Of a stretch of 58,478 bases of DNA, positions 24,497 to 33,737 are shown in pieces (position 1 is the stretch's first letter; every line of letters starts with the position of its first letter). The position numbers and the translations under genes were made by a program. The notes beneath the pieces are model-generated. The model made no database searches. It had not been told where the DNA came from and saw only the letters and a program-made list of their open reading frames with translations. Origin of the DNA: Chloroflexota bacterium (GTDB taxonomy: Bacteria; Chloroflexota; Anaerolineae; Anaerolineales; Villigracilaceae); the NCBI GenBank assembly GCA_005778035.1, contig SXKT01000017.1, forward strand, positions 1 to 58,478. The letters run 5' to 3'.

Positions 24497-25111
24497 TCAC
24501 AGGTACTGCCTGCCTTCATCATCAAATGCACGCACATCCATTTGTGGAGTGCTGGCGTTGGGATAATTGGACCGGAACAGGACGAACATCATTCTATCAG
24601 CGATGCCATATTCATCAATGTATCGTCGGCGCAGGGTGGCTTCCAACTCAAAGCCCAGTTTTTGAGGAATACGGGCGCTGGCATTGTTCATGCTGGAACA
24701 GTGAATTTCCACCCGATCCATCTCATAGTGGTCAAAGGCAACGCGGGTGAGTGCTGCGGTTGCCTCGGTAGCAATGCCCTTGCCACAGGCATCGGCTGCA
24801 AGCCAATAGCCAATCTCCAGCCCATGTTCGCCGGCGCGTTTATGTAATCCTGTGCCGCCAAGCAATGTTCCGGCTTTACGGTCAGTGATGGCAAAAACAA
24901 AATCCTTGGCTTGCTCAAAGTCATGTATCCAGCGGGTGATCAATTCCAGGTGTGCCTCAGGCGTAACATGGTCTACTCGGGCCCACGGCATAAATTGGCG
25001 TAGATGACCCAGGTTGGCATTGATGGTTGAATTGAGCGCGGATACATCGTTGAGATGGTAGCAACGCAATACCAACCGAGGTGAAGTTATTGAATAAATT
25101 ACCGGGTTCAT
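24497..25111 (-). CDS. GNAT acetyltransferase, RimJ/RimL-like
   Basis: 204 residues. SPRLVLRCYHLNDVSALN opens the fold, GLEIGYWLAADACGKGIATEATAAL is the acetyl-CoA pyrophosphate loop (Q/RxxGxG/A variant), and NNASARIPQKLGFELEATLRR is the usual last strand. Relatives acetylate ribosomal proteins, small amines or antibiotics; the substrate here is unknown. The start may be the ATG at 25111 or the TTG at 25117, which directly follows the upstream stop and is better spaced from AGGT. Cotranscribed with the GT-C gene. Confidence 0.85.
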   Translation of the reverse strand: MNPVIYSITSPRLVLRCYHLNDVSALNSTINANLGHLRQFMPWARVDHVTPEAHLELITRWIHDFEQAKDFVFAITDRKAGTLLGGTGLHKRAGEHGLEIGYWLAADACGKGIATEATAALTRVAFDHYEMDRVEIHCSSMNNASARIPQKLGFELEATLRRRYIDEYGIADRMMFVLFRSNYPNASTPQMDVRAFDDEGRQYL

Positions 25112-25117
25112 AGGCAA

Positions 25118-26650
25118 TTATTTTACCTGTTTTATTGTGCAAAGGTCCAAGCCAGGCAAGCCAAATGCCTGTATCACAGTTTCGTTGCGATAAACACTGC
25201 GTTCATCCAAATTTGCACGGACATGGGTCAGTAAGAAACTGCCTCGCTCCAAACTGCCAACACCGCCAGCATGAACCAGGGGTATGGGTAGTGAATATGC
25301 TTTTGCCAATGGAAGTTCCCGTTGTACAGCCAAAGGTTGGCCAGGGTATGTTTCCGCAAACCATCGCAAAGCCGGTTGGTAACATGTTAGCCAGTAATCG
25401 TTTTCGTAACGGCGCAGCGTAGCGGCCTGACCACCAGCAAATTGATTGTAATAATTGTATTCGTAGGGGTGGGTGCTATAAATGCCTGCCAACCCAGGGA
25501 GCAAGGCCAATGCCACCAACGCGGTAAAAGGCCTTGGGCCAAAGCGTCGCATAACGCACGCAGCGGCATATGCTGGAAGCATAAATACAATTGGCAATAT
25601 GAATAAAAAATGTCGAAAGCCATCATACACAGATGGGCGGCGCGCTAAAATGTACGCCAATAATAGGATAAAGATCGCGCCAACCGGGGTGGCATGCCGC
25701 CAAAGCTTACCACCATTGCGCACATCTACAAATAAAGCACCAACGCCCAGTGCGGCCAATGGCCATGTCGGCTCGCTCAACATTAATAGGAACATACGAG
25801 GAATGTATGAAATGGGCATGGCATTGGCCCTAAAGACCACGCCTTCATAGAGCACAGCCAATTCCGTTGGGTTGTTACTCATATGGCGTAACACTTCAAT
25901 AAAATTGGTTACGGGGTCATTCCACAAAAATGGCCAGGCCGCTACCATTACCGCTGCAGCCAATCCCCCGGCCGCAAAAAAAGAGGATAATTGGCGCCAT
26001 TGGCGACGCAAAACCAAATCGAATAACATCACAATACCAATCAGTGGTCCAATAACTCTAATGGCGCTGGTAAGCCCTAATAGCACACCAAATGCAACCC
26101 ACCATACAAAAGCTCGCTGGGGGGGATTGTTCTGGGCTGCATCAAGGGCGCGGGTACCAGCAAGGTAACTGGCCAGGCAGGCTGCCATAAATGGAATATC
26201 TTTTGGGTTAATGAAGGCATGACCCCATAACGTGGGTTGCCAAACCATCAATGCCGCTCCAAACACTGCTGGCCACTTTCCTGTACTTGGAAGGAGTAAG
26301 TAATACAAGCACAAGACCGCGACCTGAAAGCATAAAAAATTCAGCCAATGCCACGATTGATATAAGCCGAGACCTGCCGTTTGCAAGGCTTTGGTTATGG
26401 GCTCGGCTGCCAGCAAGTAGGCAGGACCGTAGAATTGATGGTCAGAAGAGCTGGCGCCGAATGCATTTGCCGGAACACTGGCGTTTGCCAGATTTTGGAG
26501 GGAGTAAGCGCTGCCGATGTGAGCAGCGTAATCATAAAACAATGGTTCATCCCAGCTAATGCCATAATTTGGCAGCAAGAACCAGCCGGCTACCAAATTG
26601 ACGGCAAGCAAGGCGAAAATGGGCCAATCGCAGATTTTTACTTTTCGCAT
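25118..26650 (-). CDS. GT-C type membrane glycosyltransferase (GT39/PMT-like)
   Basis: 510 residues with 10 or more hydrophobic helices. The first extracellular loop holds the acidic motif GISWDEPLFYDY, where the Asp/Glu pair matches the catalytic Asp of GT-C enzymes using polyprenyl-phosphate sugars, and NPKDIPF follows later. A ~100-residue soluble tail carries the C-terminus. It should transfer a sugar from a lipid carrier onto an acceptor outside the membrane. With the UXS-like decarboxylase and GtrA protein in the same run, a cell-surface glycan role is likely. Three nt separate it from the ChlI-like gene. Confidence 0.82.
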   Translation of the reverse strand: MRKVKICDWPIFALLAVNLVAGWFLLPNYGISWDEPLFYDYAAHIGSAYSLQNLANASVPANAFGASSSDHQFYGPAYLLAAEPITKALQTAGLGLYQSWHWLNFLCFQVAVLCLYYLLLPSTGKWPAVFGAALMVWQPTLWGHAFINPKDIPFMAACLASYLAGTRALDAAQNNPPQRAFVWWVAFGVLLGLTSAIRVIGPLIGIVMLFDLVLRRQWRQLSSFFAAGGLAAAVMVAAWPFLWNDPVTNFIEVLRHMSNNPTELAVLYEGVVFRANAMPISYIPRMFLLMLSEPTWPLAALGVGALFVDVRNGGKLWRHATPVGAIFILLLAYILARRPSVYDGFRHFLFILPIVFMLPAYAAACVMRRFGPRPFTALVALALLPGLAGIYSTHPYEYNYYNQFAGGQAATLRRYENDYWLTCYQPALRWFAETYPGQPLAVQRELPLAKAYSLPIPLVHAGGVGSLERGSFLLTHVRANLDERSVYRNETVIQAFGLPGLDLCTIKQVK

Positions 26651-26652
26651 AG

Positions 26653-27801
26653 TTATAAGGCGGATAAAGCACCAGCGAGTTCATCCTCTTCGGATTGCTG
26701 GTTGGCAAAGTAGTTTTGTATGAACGGGCTACGACGAAGACGCAAGCAAATGTTGGCGGTATCGCGCAAGTCTTGTGCGGTGACCTCCAAACGTTCATCA
26801 CATGCGGCCAAAGCCTTGGCAGATTCGAACCAGCTGATCTCTGCGCGAAGGGACTCGACACCCAGTTGGGATATGGTAGAGATGGCTTGTTGCGCCAGAG
26901 AGTTTGGCAAACTTACCCGCCTTACCCGATCTCGAGCGATCACGATCTCGGTCTGAGCAATTTCCACGGTATGCTGCCAGCGGGAAGTGAACTCTCGAGG
27001 GTTAAGGTAATAAGATGCTGCATCCGTATATGCTTGCAAACGGTCCTGCGGATTCTGTAATCCTCGCACAAATACGCGCATGCCAAATCGGTCTAATATT
27101 TGAGGACGTAAGGCACCTTCCTCCGGGTTCATCGAACCGATAAGGATAAATCTGGAATTAAAAGTGGCACTGGTATGGTGCCTGCGAACCTGATAAAAAC
27201 CTTGTGCGGCTGCATCCAGGATGGAGTCGATCAGGTCCTGAGGCAGCAGGTTTACTTCGTCGATGTATAAGATGTTGCGATCAGCTTGATGCAACAAGCC
27301 GCTTCGCAGCGTGTAGGGTTGCCCTCCGGTCTCCATTTCGCGGCCACCAAGAACATCTGCCAGCTGGGCATTAAGAGGCAGTTCTACCAGACTAACCCGC
27401 GCCAGTGCGGTGAGCGGTTCCCCTTGGCCATATTTTTTTGTGCACGCAGGGCAAACCGCATCCATACCACCTTGTTCAACTTCTTGTTCGGTACAACCGT
27501 AATAACACAAACTGCGAGGTTCTTGTGGTAACAAAGTTTGAAGTGCACGAACTGCTGTAGTTTTTCCCGTACCGCGTGAACCAATCAGTAAAACACCCCC
27601 AATACCCGGATTCACCAAATTCAGTAACAACGCTAATTTCATTTCGCGTTGGCCAACCAGTGCAAAAAATGGGTAAGGGAAATGTTCGGCGATTGCGCTG
27701 GGTTGGCGCAAGTCACTAATATTTGAGGCAGAGCGGCCGCTGGCAATATTGAGGAGTTCTTTTAGGGTAAAGCGGATTTGCGGGTCGGATAATTCATCCA
27801 T
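26653..27801 (-). CDS. magnesium-chelatase subunit I (ChlI/BchI)-like AAA+ ATPase
   Basis: 382 residues. AAA+ core with Walker A GSRGTGKTTAVRAL, Walker B NILYIDEVNLL, sensor-1 SMNPEEGALRP and arginine-finger region DRFGMRVFVRG, all in BchI style. The BchI-type insertion with Cys residues (YYGCTEQ, VCPACTKKYG) is kept. True magnesium chelatase needs ChlD and ChlH, which are absent, and nothing else here suggests chlorophyll synthesis; cobalt chelatase or a stand-alone MoxR-like role, with a VWA partner elsewhere, is possible. Gene order puts it between the thioesterase and glycosyltransferase in one transcript. Confidence 0.85.
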   Translation of the reverse strand: MDELSDPQIRFTLKELLNIASGRSASNISDLRQPSAIAEHFPYPFFALVGQREMKLALLLNLVNPGIGGVLLIGSRGTGKTTAVRALQTLLPQEPRSLCYYGCTEQEVEQGGMDAVCPACTKKYGQGEPLTALARVSLVELPLNAQLADVLGGREMETGGQPYTLRSGLLHQADRNILYIDEVNLLPQDLIDSILDAAAQGFYQVRRHHTSATFNSRFILIGSMNPEEGALRPQILDRFGMRVFVRGLQNPQDRLQAYTDAASYYLNPREFTSRWQHTVEIAQTEIVIARDRVRRVSLPNSLAQQAISTISQLGVESLRAEISWFESAKALAACDERLEVTAQDLRDTANICLRLRRSPFIQNYFANQQSEEDELAGALSAL

Positions 27802-27807
27802 ACAGTT

Positions 27808-28269
27808 CTACCTGGTACGGATACTGTGCCGCTTTTTTGCTTCTTCATGCAGAGCGATTTCCTCTTTTGTTTCAGCCACGATTGGCGGAACCGGGACAGG
27901 CCGTCCATCATCGCCCAAGGCTACATAAACCAATGTGGCTCGGTTGGTATGCGTTTTCTCACCAGATACAGGGTTTTCAGCAGTCACCAACACTTCAGCT
28001 TCCATACTTGTGTTGCCGGTAAATGTAACCCGCGCTGTTAGGGTTACAAGGTCGCCAATCTTGATCGGTTGGCGAAAGGTCATCCCATCCACGGCGATAG
28101 TTACAACGCGCCGTTGGGCGTGGCGCATGCAGGCCAAAGCACCGCACTCATCGACCAACTTCATTACCCAACCACCGTGTACATTCCCCAGGTTGTTGGC
28201 GTGCTCTGGTTGCATCAATTGGGCAAGGCTAATTTGTGAGGCGCTAATGGTTTTTGGCCGTTGGGGCAT
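27808..28269 (-). CDS. acyl-CoA thioesterase, hotdog fold (YciA/BACH-like)
   Basis: 153 residues. The catalytic motif ANNLGNVHGGWVMKLVDECGALACMRHA matches the N/D-x-x-G-x-x-x-G-G pattern of cytosolic acyl-CoA hydrolases, and VAVDGMTFRQPIKIGD is the second conserved block. It releases free CoA from acyl-CoAs in the cytoplasm. It is close (6 nt) to the ATPase gene downstream and 15 nt from GtrA upstream. Confidence 0.9.
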   Translation of the reverse strand: MPQRPKTISASQISLAQLMQPEHANNLGNVHGGWVMKLVDECGALACMRHAQRRVVTIAVDGMTFRQPIKIGDLVTLTARVTFTGNTSMEAEVLVTAENPVSGEKTHTNRATLVYVALGDDGRPVPVPPIVAETKEEIALHEEAKKRHSIRTR

Positions 28270-28284
28270 ACGTGGGAACGGCTC

Positions 28285-28740
28285 CTAACCGTTTACATCA
28301 TTATACGTCCAAAAACGGTTCACAAAGAAGTTCCACATCATGACTGTGCCCACTGCAAGTGTAAGGGTTAGGTTGTGGCTTATTGGTTGGTGGTATTGGT
28401 TTGTCTGAGGGATTCCAATAAAGAAACCATCGATGATCGGTTCAATATACTTTAAGATGGGCACCCGAATGAGCAAGCCGGCAGCATTGACGACTACAAA
28501 CTGGGCCAGTTGGCCCAAATAATGTTTACTTCGGCTTTCAGGATATGTCCAGAACCGGTTCCATAAAAAATTACTCAACACCGCGCACAGAAACGAAATG
28601 GTGCCGGCAGTAAGAAAAGAAATATCATAGTGCACCAGCAGGTTCATCACCCCAAAATCAATCACAGCGCCAATGGCACCTACGACGGCAAATTTATAAA
28701 AACGGGTGCGTTCTTGCGGGTTTTTTACAAAATCGATCAT
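28285..28740 (-). CDS. GtrA-family membrane protein
   Basis: 151 residues with four hydrophobic helices. [23 protein letters not shown] and two repeats of the N-F-x-W-N/V-R-F-W-T-Y motif ([14 protein letters not shown] and [13 protein letters not shown]) are diagnostic. GtrA proteins help move polyprenyl-linked sugars across the membrane or support wall teichoic/arabinan glycosylation. The start overlaps the upstream UXS-like gene by 4 nt, tying the two functions together. Confidence 0.9.
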   Translation of the reverse strand: MIDFVKNPQERTRFYKFAVVGAIGAVIDFGVMNLLVHYDISFLTAGTISFLCAVLSNFLWNRFWTYPESRSKHYLGQLAQFVVVNAAGLLIRVPILKYIEPIIDGFFIGIPQTNQYHQPISHNLTLTLAVGTVMMWNFFVNRFWTYNDVNG

Positions 28741-29693
28741 GCAAGGCCGAGTTTTTGATTGAAATACGGTATGGTCTTGCGGATGCCTTCCTCGAGGAAT
28801 ACTTTAGGCTCCCAGCCCAGGATTTCTCGCGCGCGGGTAATGTCGGGCTGGCGGCGTTGCGGGTCGCGGGCAGATCGGGCGTCTACGAACTTGATGCCTG
28901 CCTGATTTCCGGTAACACGGTTGATCTCTTTGGCAAATTCTAAAAGTGTCATCTCGACAGGGTTTCCGATATTAACCGGCATGTGTTCGTTGGAGTACAG
29001 TAATCGAACAATACCGTCCACCAAGTCATCTACATAGCAGAAGGAACGGGTTTGGTCACCGTTGCCATAAACGGTAAGGGGTTGGCTTAGCAAGGCTTGC
29101 TTAAGCAGGTTTGGCAAGGCTCTGCCGTCCTCCAAATCCATACGGGGGCCAAAGGTGTTGAAAATGCGTACGATGGCAGTATCTACATTATGTTGGCGGT
29201 GGTAAGCCAGCGTGAGTGCTTCAGCAAAACGCTTGGCTTCATCATAAACTGCTCGCGGGCCAGTGATATCGACATTGCCTGCGTAAGTTTCTTTTTGGGG
29301 GTGTTCAAATGGGTCACCATAGATCTCGCTGGTAGAGGCAAGCAGGAAGCGGGCACCGTGGTGCTTGGCAACGCCGAGGGTGTTATGGGTGCCCAAGGCG
29401 CCGGCTTTCATGGTTTGGATGGGTAAATTAAAATATGCGAATGGAGATGCCGGGTTGGGGCTGGCCGGTGAAGCAAAGTGCATGACTGCGTCCAATTTTC
29501 CGGGAACATAAATGTAATTGGATACATCATGCTTGTAAAATGTGAATTGTTGATTACCGAACAGGTGCGCAATATTTTCCTCGGACCCGGTAATGAAATT
29601 ATCCAAGCCAACAACTTCGTGGCCTTCCAAAATTAGACGATCACACAGGTTAGAACCTAAAAAACCTGCCGCCCCAGAGATCAAAATCCTCAT
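28737..29693 (-). CDS. UDP-glucuronate decarboxylase-like NAD-dependent SDR
   Basis: 318 residues of extended short-chain dehydrogenase type. The Rossmann motif [26 protein letters not shown], and the catalytic Y-x3-K in [16 protein letters not shown] are in the arrangement of UDP-xylose synthase, which converts UDP-glucuronate to UDP-xylose. [10 protein letters not shown] and [15 protein letters not shown] are the later family blocks. UDP-glucose 4-epimerase is less likely given EIYGDP and GPRAVYDE. It would feed the glycan genes downstream. Confidence 0.85.
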   Translation of the reverse strand: MRILISGAAGFLGSNLCDRLILEGHEVVGLDNFITGSEENIAHLFGNQQFTFYKHDVSNYIYVPGKLDAVMHFASPASPNPASPFAYFNLPIQTMKAGALGTHNTLGVAKHHGARFLLASTSEIYGDPFEHPQKETYAGNVDITGPRAVYDEAKRFAEALTLAYHRQHNVDTAIVRIFNTFGPRMDLEDGRALPNLLKQALLSQPLTVYGNGDQTRSFCYVDDLVDGIVRLLYSNEHMPVNIGNPVEMTLLEFAKEINRVTGNQAGIKFVDARSARDPQRRQPDITRAREILGWEPKVFLEEGIRKTIPYFNQKLGLA

Positions 29694-29711
29694 CGCTTGC
29701 TCCTGCCTACA

Positions 29712-30278
29712 TTATTGGTTGGGTAGCAAGGTCACTACCATTACGCCATTCTCAATGGTGATGCTTTGCAGTTTGGTTTGGTCAATGCCATTGCCGATGG
29801 CATTGGCGAACATTTGTTGGGCAATGATAGCCACGGCAGAACGCACACCTTCAGGCGCTTCCATGGGTCCAATTTTTACGGTTTCAATAGAAATGACTGG
29901 CAAGCCTTCTGATGATACCGAGGGGAGTACAATGATTTCTGTGTTTAGTTCCAATCCTGCCTGATTAGTGGTACCACCTATCAGGATGCGACCGTCGCGG
30001 AGAGTGACAACTGGTTTGCTCAGCATTGCCGATGGGTCGGTCTCCATTTGCTTGCTTAGCAGACCGCCCAGCATTTCTTCACTTACTGTAATTATGGTAG
30101 CGCCGGTATTAGGGTCGGTGGAGACCATATCGCCTAATTCAGTTGCTTGGCCTGAAGTTGCCGGATTTGCAACAACCGGCGTGGGTGTGGAATCACTTTG
30201 TCCAAACGTTGGGATGCGGCATGCAGTGGAAATGCCAAAAAACAAGATTGCTGTTAGAATTACTTTTTTAGTGAACAT
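29712..30278 (-). CDS. putative lipoprotein, function unknown
   Basis: 188 residues. The start is MFTKKVILTAILFFGISTAC at 30278; Cys20 after an imperfect lipobox (ISTAC) suggests lipid attachment. A short Thr/Pro/Ser linker is followed by a ~130-residue domain with two similar halves of strands (ATIITVSEEMLGGLLSKQ... and KLQSITIENGVMVVTLLPN), reminiscent of small lipid-binding beta proteins such as the DUF2993/LmeA type, but I cannot confirm that. First gene of the minus-strand run; divergent from scpB with only 32 nt between them. Confidence 0.6.
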   Translation of the reverse strand: MFTKKVILTAILFFGISTACRIPTFGQSDSTPTPVVANPATSGQATELGDMVSTDPNTGATIITVSEEMLGGLLSKQMETDPSAMLSKPVVTLRDGRILIGGTTNQAGLELNTEIIVLPSVSSEGLPVISIETVKIGPMEAPEGVRSAVAIIAQQMFANAIGNGIDQTKLQSITIENGVMVVTLLPNQ

Positions 30279-30310
30279 AGTTACCTCTGTTTTAACGCTG
30301 GAATTATAGC

Positions 30311-30889
30311 ATGACCGAGCCAAAATTAACCGAACAAGCCTCGCCCGTCACCGAAATCGAAACAGCCATCCTGCTTGAAGGCTTGCTGTTTGTTGCCAAT
30401 GATCCTGTTTCTCCGCAGCATTTAGCCACCGTACTTGGTTTGCAACTCAAGGAAGTAGAAACCCAGTTGGTGGAAATGGAAAAATCCTACCAGACACGCG
30501 GAATCCGCCTCCAAAAACATAATGGTAGGTATCAATTAACTTCAGCACCTGAAGTAACAGAGTACATTGAGAGTTTTTTGGGTCTGGATGCCACCAGCCG
30601 CTTGAGCCGTGCCGCCCTGGAAGCGTTGGCAATTATCGCCTACAAACAACCGGTCACACGCCCAGGTGTTGATTCCATTCGTGGGGTTAATAGTGATGGC
30701 GTGATGAAGAGCCTGTTATCAAAAGGATTACTACAAGAAGTCGGTCGTTCAGAAGGACCAGGCCGGCCGATCTTGTATGGTACTTCGCCTGAATTTTTGC
30801 AACATTTTGGTTTGAACAGCCTGGCAGAGCTGCCCCCATTGGACCTTGCCCCTGATGAGGACCACGACGTTAGCTTGCTAAAGGGATAA
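30311..30889 (+). CDS. scpB: segregation and condensation protein B
   Basis: 192 residues. ETAILLEGLLFVANDPVSPQHLATVLG opens the first winged helix and RAALEALAIIAYKQPVTRPGVDSIRGVNSDGVMKSLL marks the second, as in all ScpB. ScpB binds ScpA to form the kleisin arm of the SMC condensin acting in chromosome segregation. scpA is not adjacent, which is unusual. No Shine-Dalgarno precedes the ATG and TGGAAT ends 7 nt before it, so the mRNA may be leaderless. A short hairpin terminator follows. Confidence 0.93.
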   Translation: MTEPKLTEQASPVTEIETAILLEGLLFVANDPVSPQHLATVLGLQLKEVETQLVEMEKSYQTRGIRLQKHNGRYQLTSAPEVTEYIESFLGLDATSRLSRAALEALAIIAYKQPVTRPGVDSIRGVNSDGVMKSLLSKGLLQEVGRSEGPGRPILYGTSPEFLQHFGLNSLAELPPLDLAPDEDHDVSLLKG

Positions 30890-30948
30890 CCCCAACCAAA
30901 GCTTGTAACCCTTTTGCCCCATTTGTGTTCTTACATTTAGCGTAGATA

Positions 30949-30979
30949 ACAGCGCAGCGAGAGCTTTGCGCTGTTCTTT
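30949..30979 (+). terminator. intrinsic terminator after scpB
   Basis: Stem ACAGCGCA/TGCGCTGT, 10-nt loop, then TCTTTTG on the plus strand, ahead of fabF. Confidence 0.6.
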
Positions 30980-31017
30980 TGTGAATCATTGCTATAAGGC
31001 CCCTTTTAGGAGTAGAG

Positions 31018-32259
31018 ATGCGAAAAAGAGTAGTAGTAACCGGGTTCGGATGTGTAAGTCCGCTGGGTAATAATTTTGAGGATTCATGGAAAGCCCTTAT
31101 TTCTGGAACCAGCGGTGCCGCGACCATTATCCAATTTGACCCAACCGAAAATAAAACCCAGTTTGCATGTGAAGTTAAAAACTTTGATCCGGCTGCCACT
31201 TTGGGAGCACGAGAGAGCCGGCGAATGGACCGATTTTGCCAATTTGCGGTTGCGTCTGCGGATGAAGCTTTACGGCATAGTGGCTTGCAGGTAAGTGAAG
31301 AAAACCGAGACCGAATTGGTGTTTTGGTGGGTACCGGCATCGGTGGAATCGGCACCATCCTTGAACAATATGATGTGTTAAAAAACAAAGGTGCCGACAG
31401 GGTAAGCCCGTTTTTGGTGCCAATGATGATCGCTGATAATGCGCCTGGCGCAATCGCCATCAAATATGGCGTTCGTGGACCCAACCTGGCGGTTTCTACT
31501 GCCTGCGCAACTGGTTCCAACGCAATCGGAGAAGCCGCCTCGGTAATTAGGCGTGGCGATGCGGATGTAATGATCGCCGGCGCTGCTGAATCATCAGTGA
31601 ACTCTTTGGCGATTGCCGGCCTGAATTCCATGACAGCACTTTCTACCCGCAATAATGACCCTTCTCGTGCATCCCGGCCATTTGACGCAACCCGCGATGG
31701 TTTTGTAATGGGAGAAGGTGGAGCCATCTTGATCTTGGAGAGCCTTGAACATGCCAACGCTCGTGGCGCTACCATCTATTGCGAAATATCTGGCTATGGC
31801 ACTACGGATGACGCTTATCACATTAGCGCCCCAGCCGAAAACGGTTCTGGGGCTGCCCTGTGTATGAGCCTGGCATTATTAGACGCCGGCCTTGCTTCGT
31901 CCCAGATCGACTACATAAACGCCCACGGTACCAGCACTGCCCTAAACGACAAAAGCGAAACCGCCGCCATAAAAACTGTGTTTGGTGATCATGCTTACAA
32001 GGTTGCTATCTCCTCCACGAAAAGCATGACCGGCCACCTGATGGGTGCCTCTGGTTCGCTGGAAGCAGCTTTTTGTTGCCAGATCTTTCAGGATGGCATC
32101 TTGCCACCGACGATCAATTATCAGAACCCAGACCCCAATTGTGATCTGGATTACATTCCGAATGTTGCCCGCAAGGCCAACCCTCTCCACATAATGTCCA
32201 ATTCGTTTGGTTTTGGCGGTCATAACGCCACAATCATCCTCAGCAAGTACGCAGGATAA
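31018..32259 (+). CDS. fabF: beta-ketoacyl-ACP synthase II
   Basis: Condenses malonyl-ACP with an acyl-ACP in fatty acid elongation. 413 residues. Thiolase-fold enzyme with the Cys-His-His triad: C163 in VSTACATGSN, His in YINAHGTSTALND and His in SMTGHLMGASG. RVVVTGFGCVSPLGNNFEDSW and SNSFGFGGHNATI are the family's end blocks. RBS TAGGAG precedes the ATG by 7 nt. It is followed 46 nt later by fabH, so the elongation and initiation condensing enzymes are together, but acpP, fabD and fabG are absent here. Confidence 0.95.
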   Translation: MRKRVVVTGFGCVSPLGNNFEDSWKALISGTSGAATIIQFDPTENKTQFACEVKNFDPAATLGARESRRMDRFCQFAVASADEALRHSGLQVSEENRDRIGVLVGTGIGGIGTILEQYDVLKNKGADRVSPFLVPMMIADNAPGAIAIKYGVRGPNLAVSTACATGSNAIGEAASVIRRGDADVMIAGAAESSVNSLAIAGLNSMTALSTRNNDPSRASRPFDATRDGFVMGEGGAILILESLEHANARGATIYCEISGYGTTDDAYHISAPAENGSGAALCMSLALLDAGLASSQIDYINAHGTSTALNDKSETAAIKTVFGDHAYKVAISSTKSMTGHLMGASGSLEAAFCCQIFQDGILPPTINYQNPDPNCDLDYIPNVARKANPLHIMSNSFGFGGHNATIILSKYAG

Positions 32260-32305
32260 GTACCTCTCCCTCGCGCACTCGCGCAGGGAACCAAGGAGTC
32301 AACAA

Positions 32306-33418
32306 ATGCCAAACGCACATATTACCGGTTGGGGTATGGCCGTCCCTCAAAAGGTGCTTACGAACGACGACCTAAGCAAGATGGTGGATACCAGCGATCA
32401 GTGGATCCGAGAAATGACAGGCATTCGCGAGCGGCACATTGCGGCGGAAAACGAATCTTCAGCGAGCCTGGGAGCAGCAGCCAGTTTTAAAGCCTTAAAA
32501 ATGGCAGGTCTTACCCCCGACGATGTAGACCTGATCATTTGCTCCACATCCTCGCCAGAGCATATCTTCCCAGCAACTGCTTGTCTTATCCAAGACCAAT
32601 TAGGGGCGAGCAACGCTGGCGCTTACGACCTGTCCGCTGCCTGCTCCGGATTTATTTATGCCTTGCAATCTGGTGCCCAAGCGATCAAGGCTGGTGATGC
32701 AAACACAGTATTGGTGATCGGTGCTGAAACACTTTCCAGATTTGTGAACTGGCAAGACCGTAACACTTGCATTCTGTTCGGGGATGGCGCGGGTGCCTTT
32801 GTGCTTCAAGCCAGCGATAAGGCCGGTGGCATCCAAAAAGGGGTTATCCATAGCGATGGTTCGGGCGGAGATTACCTCACCATTCCATCTGGTGGCAGCA
32901 AACACCCCACCACAGAGGCTACCCTGCATGCCGGACAACATTTTATCCATATGAACGGAAAAGAGGTTTTCCGTTTTGCCACCCGTGTGATCGTCTCTTC
33001 TACCAATGAGGTGCTTAAAAAGAGTGGTTGGAAAGCTGAAGATCTGAGAATGATCATTCCACATCAGGCAAATCGGCGCATCATTGATGCCGCTGCCCGT
33101 GGTTTGGAATTGCCAATTGAATCCTTTTTTATGAACCTGGACCGGTACGGGAATACCTCTACCGCTTCCATACCTATCGCAGCGGTGGAGGCAGCCAAGG
33201 AAAAACGTTTGCGTGCCGGGGATAAAGTGGTGTTGGTAGGTTTTGGCGCTGGCCTCACCTGGGCTGCCATGACGATTGAATGGACCGGACCCTTACTTAA
33301 GCCATTTGAAAAACATTACATCAACGCTGATTGGTATAAACCGTGGGCATTCCTCAGACGAATCCTTAAACGCATCATTCGTTGGTTAGATACCTTCTTA
33401 TTTGACCGGTCAGAATAG
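32306..33418 (+). CDS. fabH: beta-ketoacyl-ACP synthase III with C-terminal extension
   Basis: Starts fatty acid synthesis from acyl-CoA and malonyl-ACP. 370 residues against about 320 normally. Active Cys113 in DLSAACSGFIYAL, His in IPHQANRRIIDA and Asn in YGNTSTASIP are present. The extra ~45 residues after GAGLTWAAMTIEW are basic and amphipathic (WAFLRRILKRIIRWLDTFLF), suggesting membrane association. The start at 32306 follows AAGGAG; the track's earlier start overlaps fabF. Confidence 0.93.
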   Translation: MPNAHITGWGMAVPQKVLTNDDLSKMVDTSDQWIREMTGIRERHIAAENESSASLGAAASFKALKMAGLTPDDVDLIICSTSSPEHIFPATACLIQDQLGASNAGAYDLSAACSGFIYALQSGAQAIKAGDANTVLVIGAETLSRFVNWQDRNTCILFGDGAGAFVLQASDKAGGIQKGVIHSDGSGGDYLTIPSGGSKHPTTEATLHAGQHFIHMNGKEVFRFATRVIVSSTNEVLKKSGWKAEDLRMIIPHQANRRIIDAAARGLELPIESFFMNLDRYGNTSTASIPIAAVEAAKEKRLRAGDKVVLVGFGAGLTWAAMTIEWTGPLLKPFEKHYINADWYKPWAFLRRILKRIIRWLDTFLFDRSE

Positions 33419-33501
33419 GATGCCGCAAGCCTCCCAGGTTTTTCCTCGCGAGAAGAATCTGATAAAATAGTAGAAACAAATGAAAGTATTGAGGTGAACC
33501 G

Positions 33502-33678
33502 ATGAGATTTGGCGCAACTGAACTGATCATCATCCTTGTGATTGTGATCGTAATTTTTGGACCCGGCCGTTTTGGCAAAGTGCTGGGAGAATTGGGCAGC
33601 GGCCTGAAGGCCTTTAAACAAAACATTAAAGAAGAGCCAAAGGTGGACGACGCACCTGAGGCTGAAAAGAAAAACTGA
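33502..33678 (+). CDS. tatA: twin-arginine translocase subunit TatA/E
   Basis: 58 residues, too short for the track. MRFGATELIIILVIVIVIFGPGRFGKVLGELGSG... shows the TatA pattern: a short N-terminal transmembrane helix, the FGP hinge with G and R, then an amphipathic helix and an acidic tail (EEPKVDDAPEAEKKN). It forms the pore-like component that lets folded Tat substrates cross the membrane. GAGGTG lies 5 nt before the ATG, and a terminator begins 2 nt after the stop. No tatC is nearby. Confidence 0.93.
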   Translation: MRFGATELIIILVIVIVIFGPGRFGKVLGELGSGLKAFKQNIKEEPKVDDAPEAEKKN

Positions 33679-33680
33679 TC

Positions 33681-33713
33681 AAAAAGAGCCAGCGATTCCG
33701 TTGGCTCTTTTTA
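33681..33713. terminator. terminator after tatA
   Basis: Stem AAAAAGAGCCA/TGGCTCTTTTT with a 10-nt loop and T-rich tail, directly behind the tatA stop. Confidence 0.85.
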
Positions 33714-33737
33714 CATTAAGGTTCTTATCCACATTTC

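Noticed and set aside
25990-26025. GGCGACGCAAAACCAAA, resembling the GEMM core
   Set aside because: It lies inside the GT-C glycosyltransferase coding frame, and the flanks lack the P2 and P3 stems.
26653-27801. Evidence for chlorophyll synthesis from the ChlI-like gene
   Set aside because: No ChlD, ChlH or other pigment genes are present; single ChlI-like ATPases occur in non-phototrophs.
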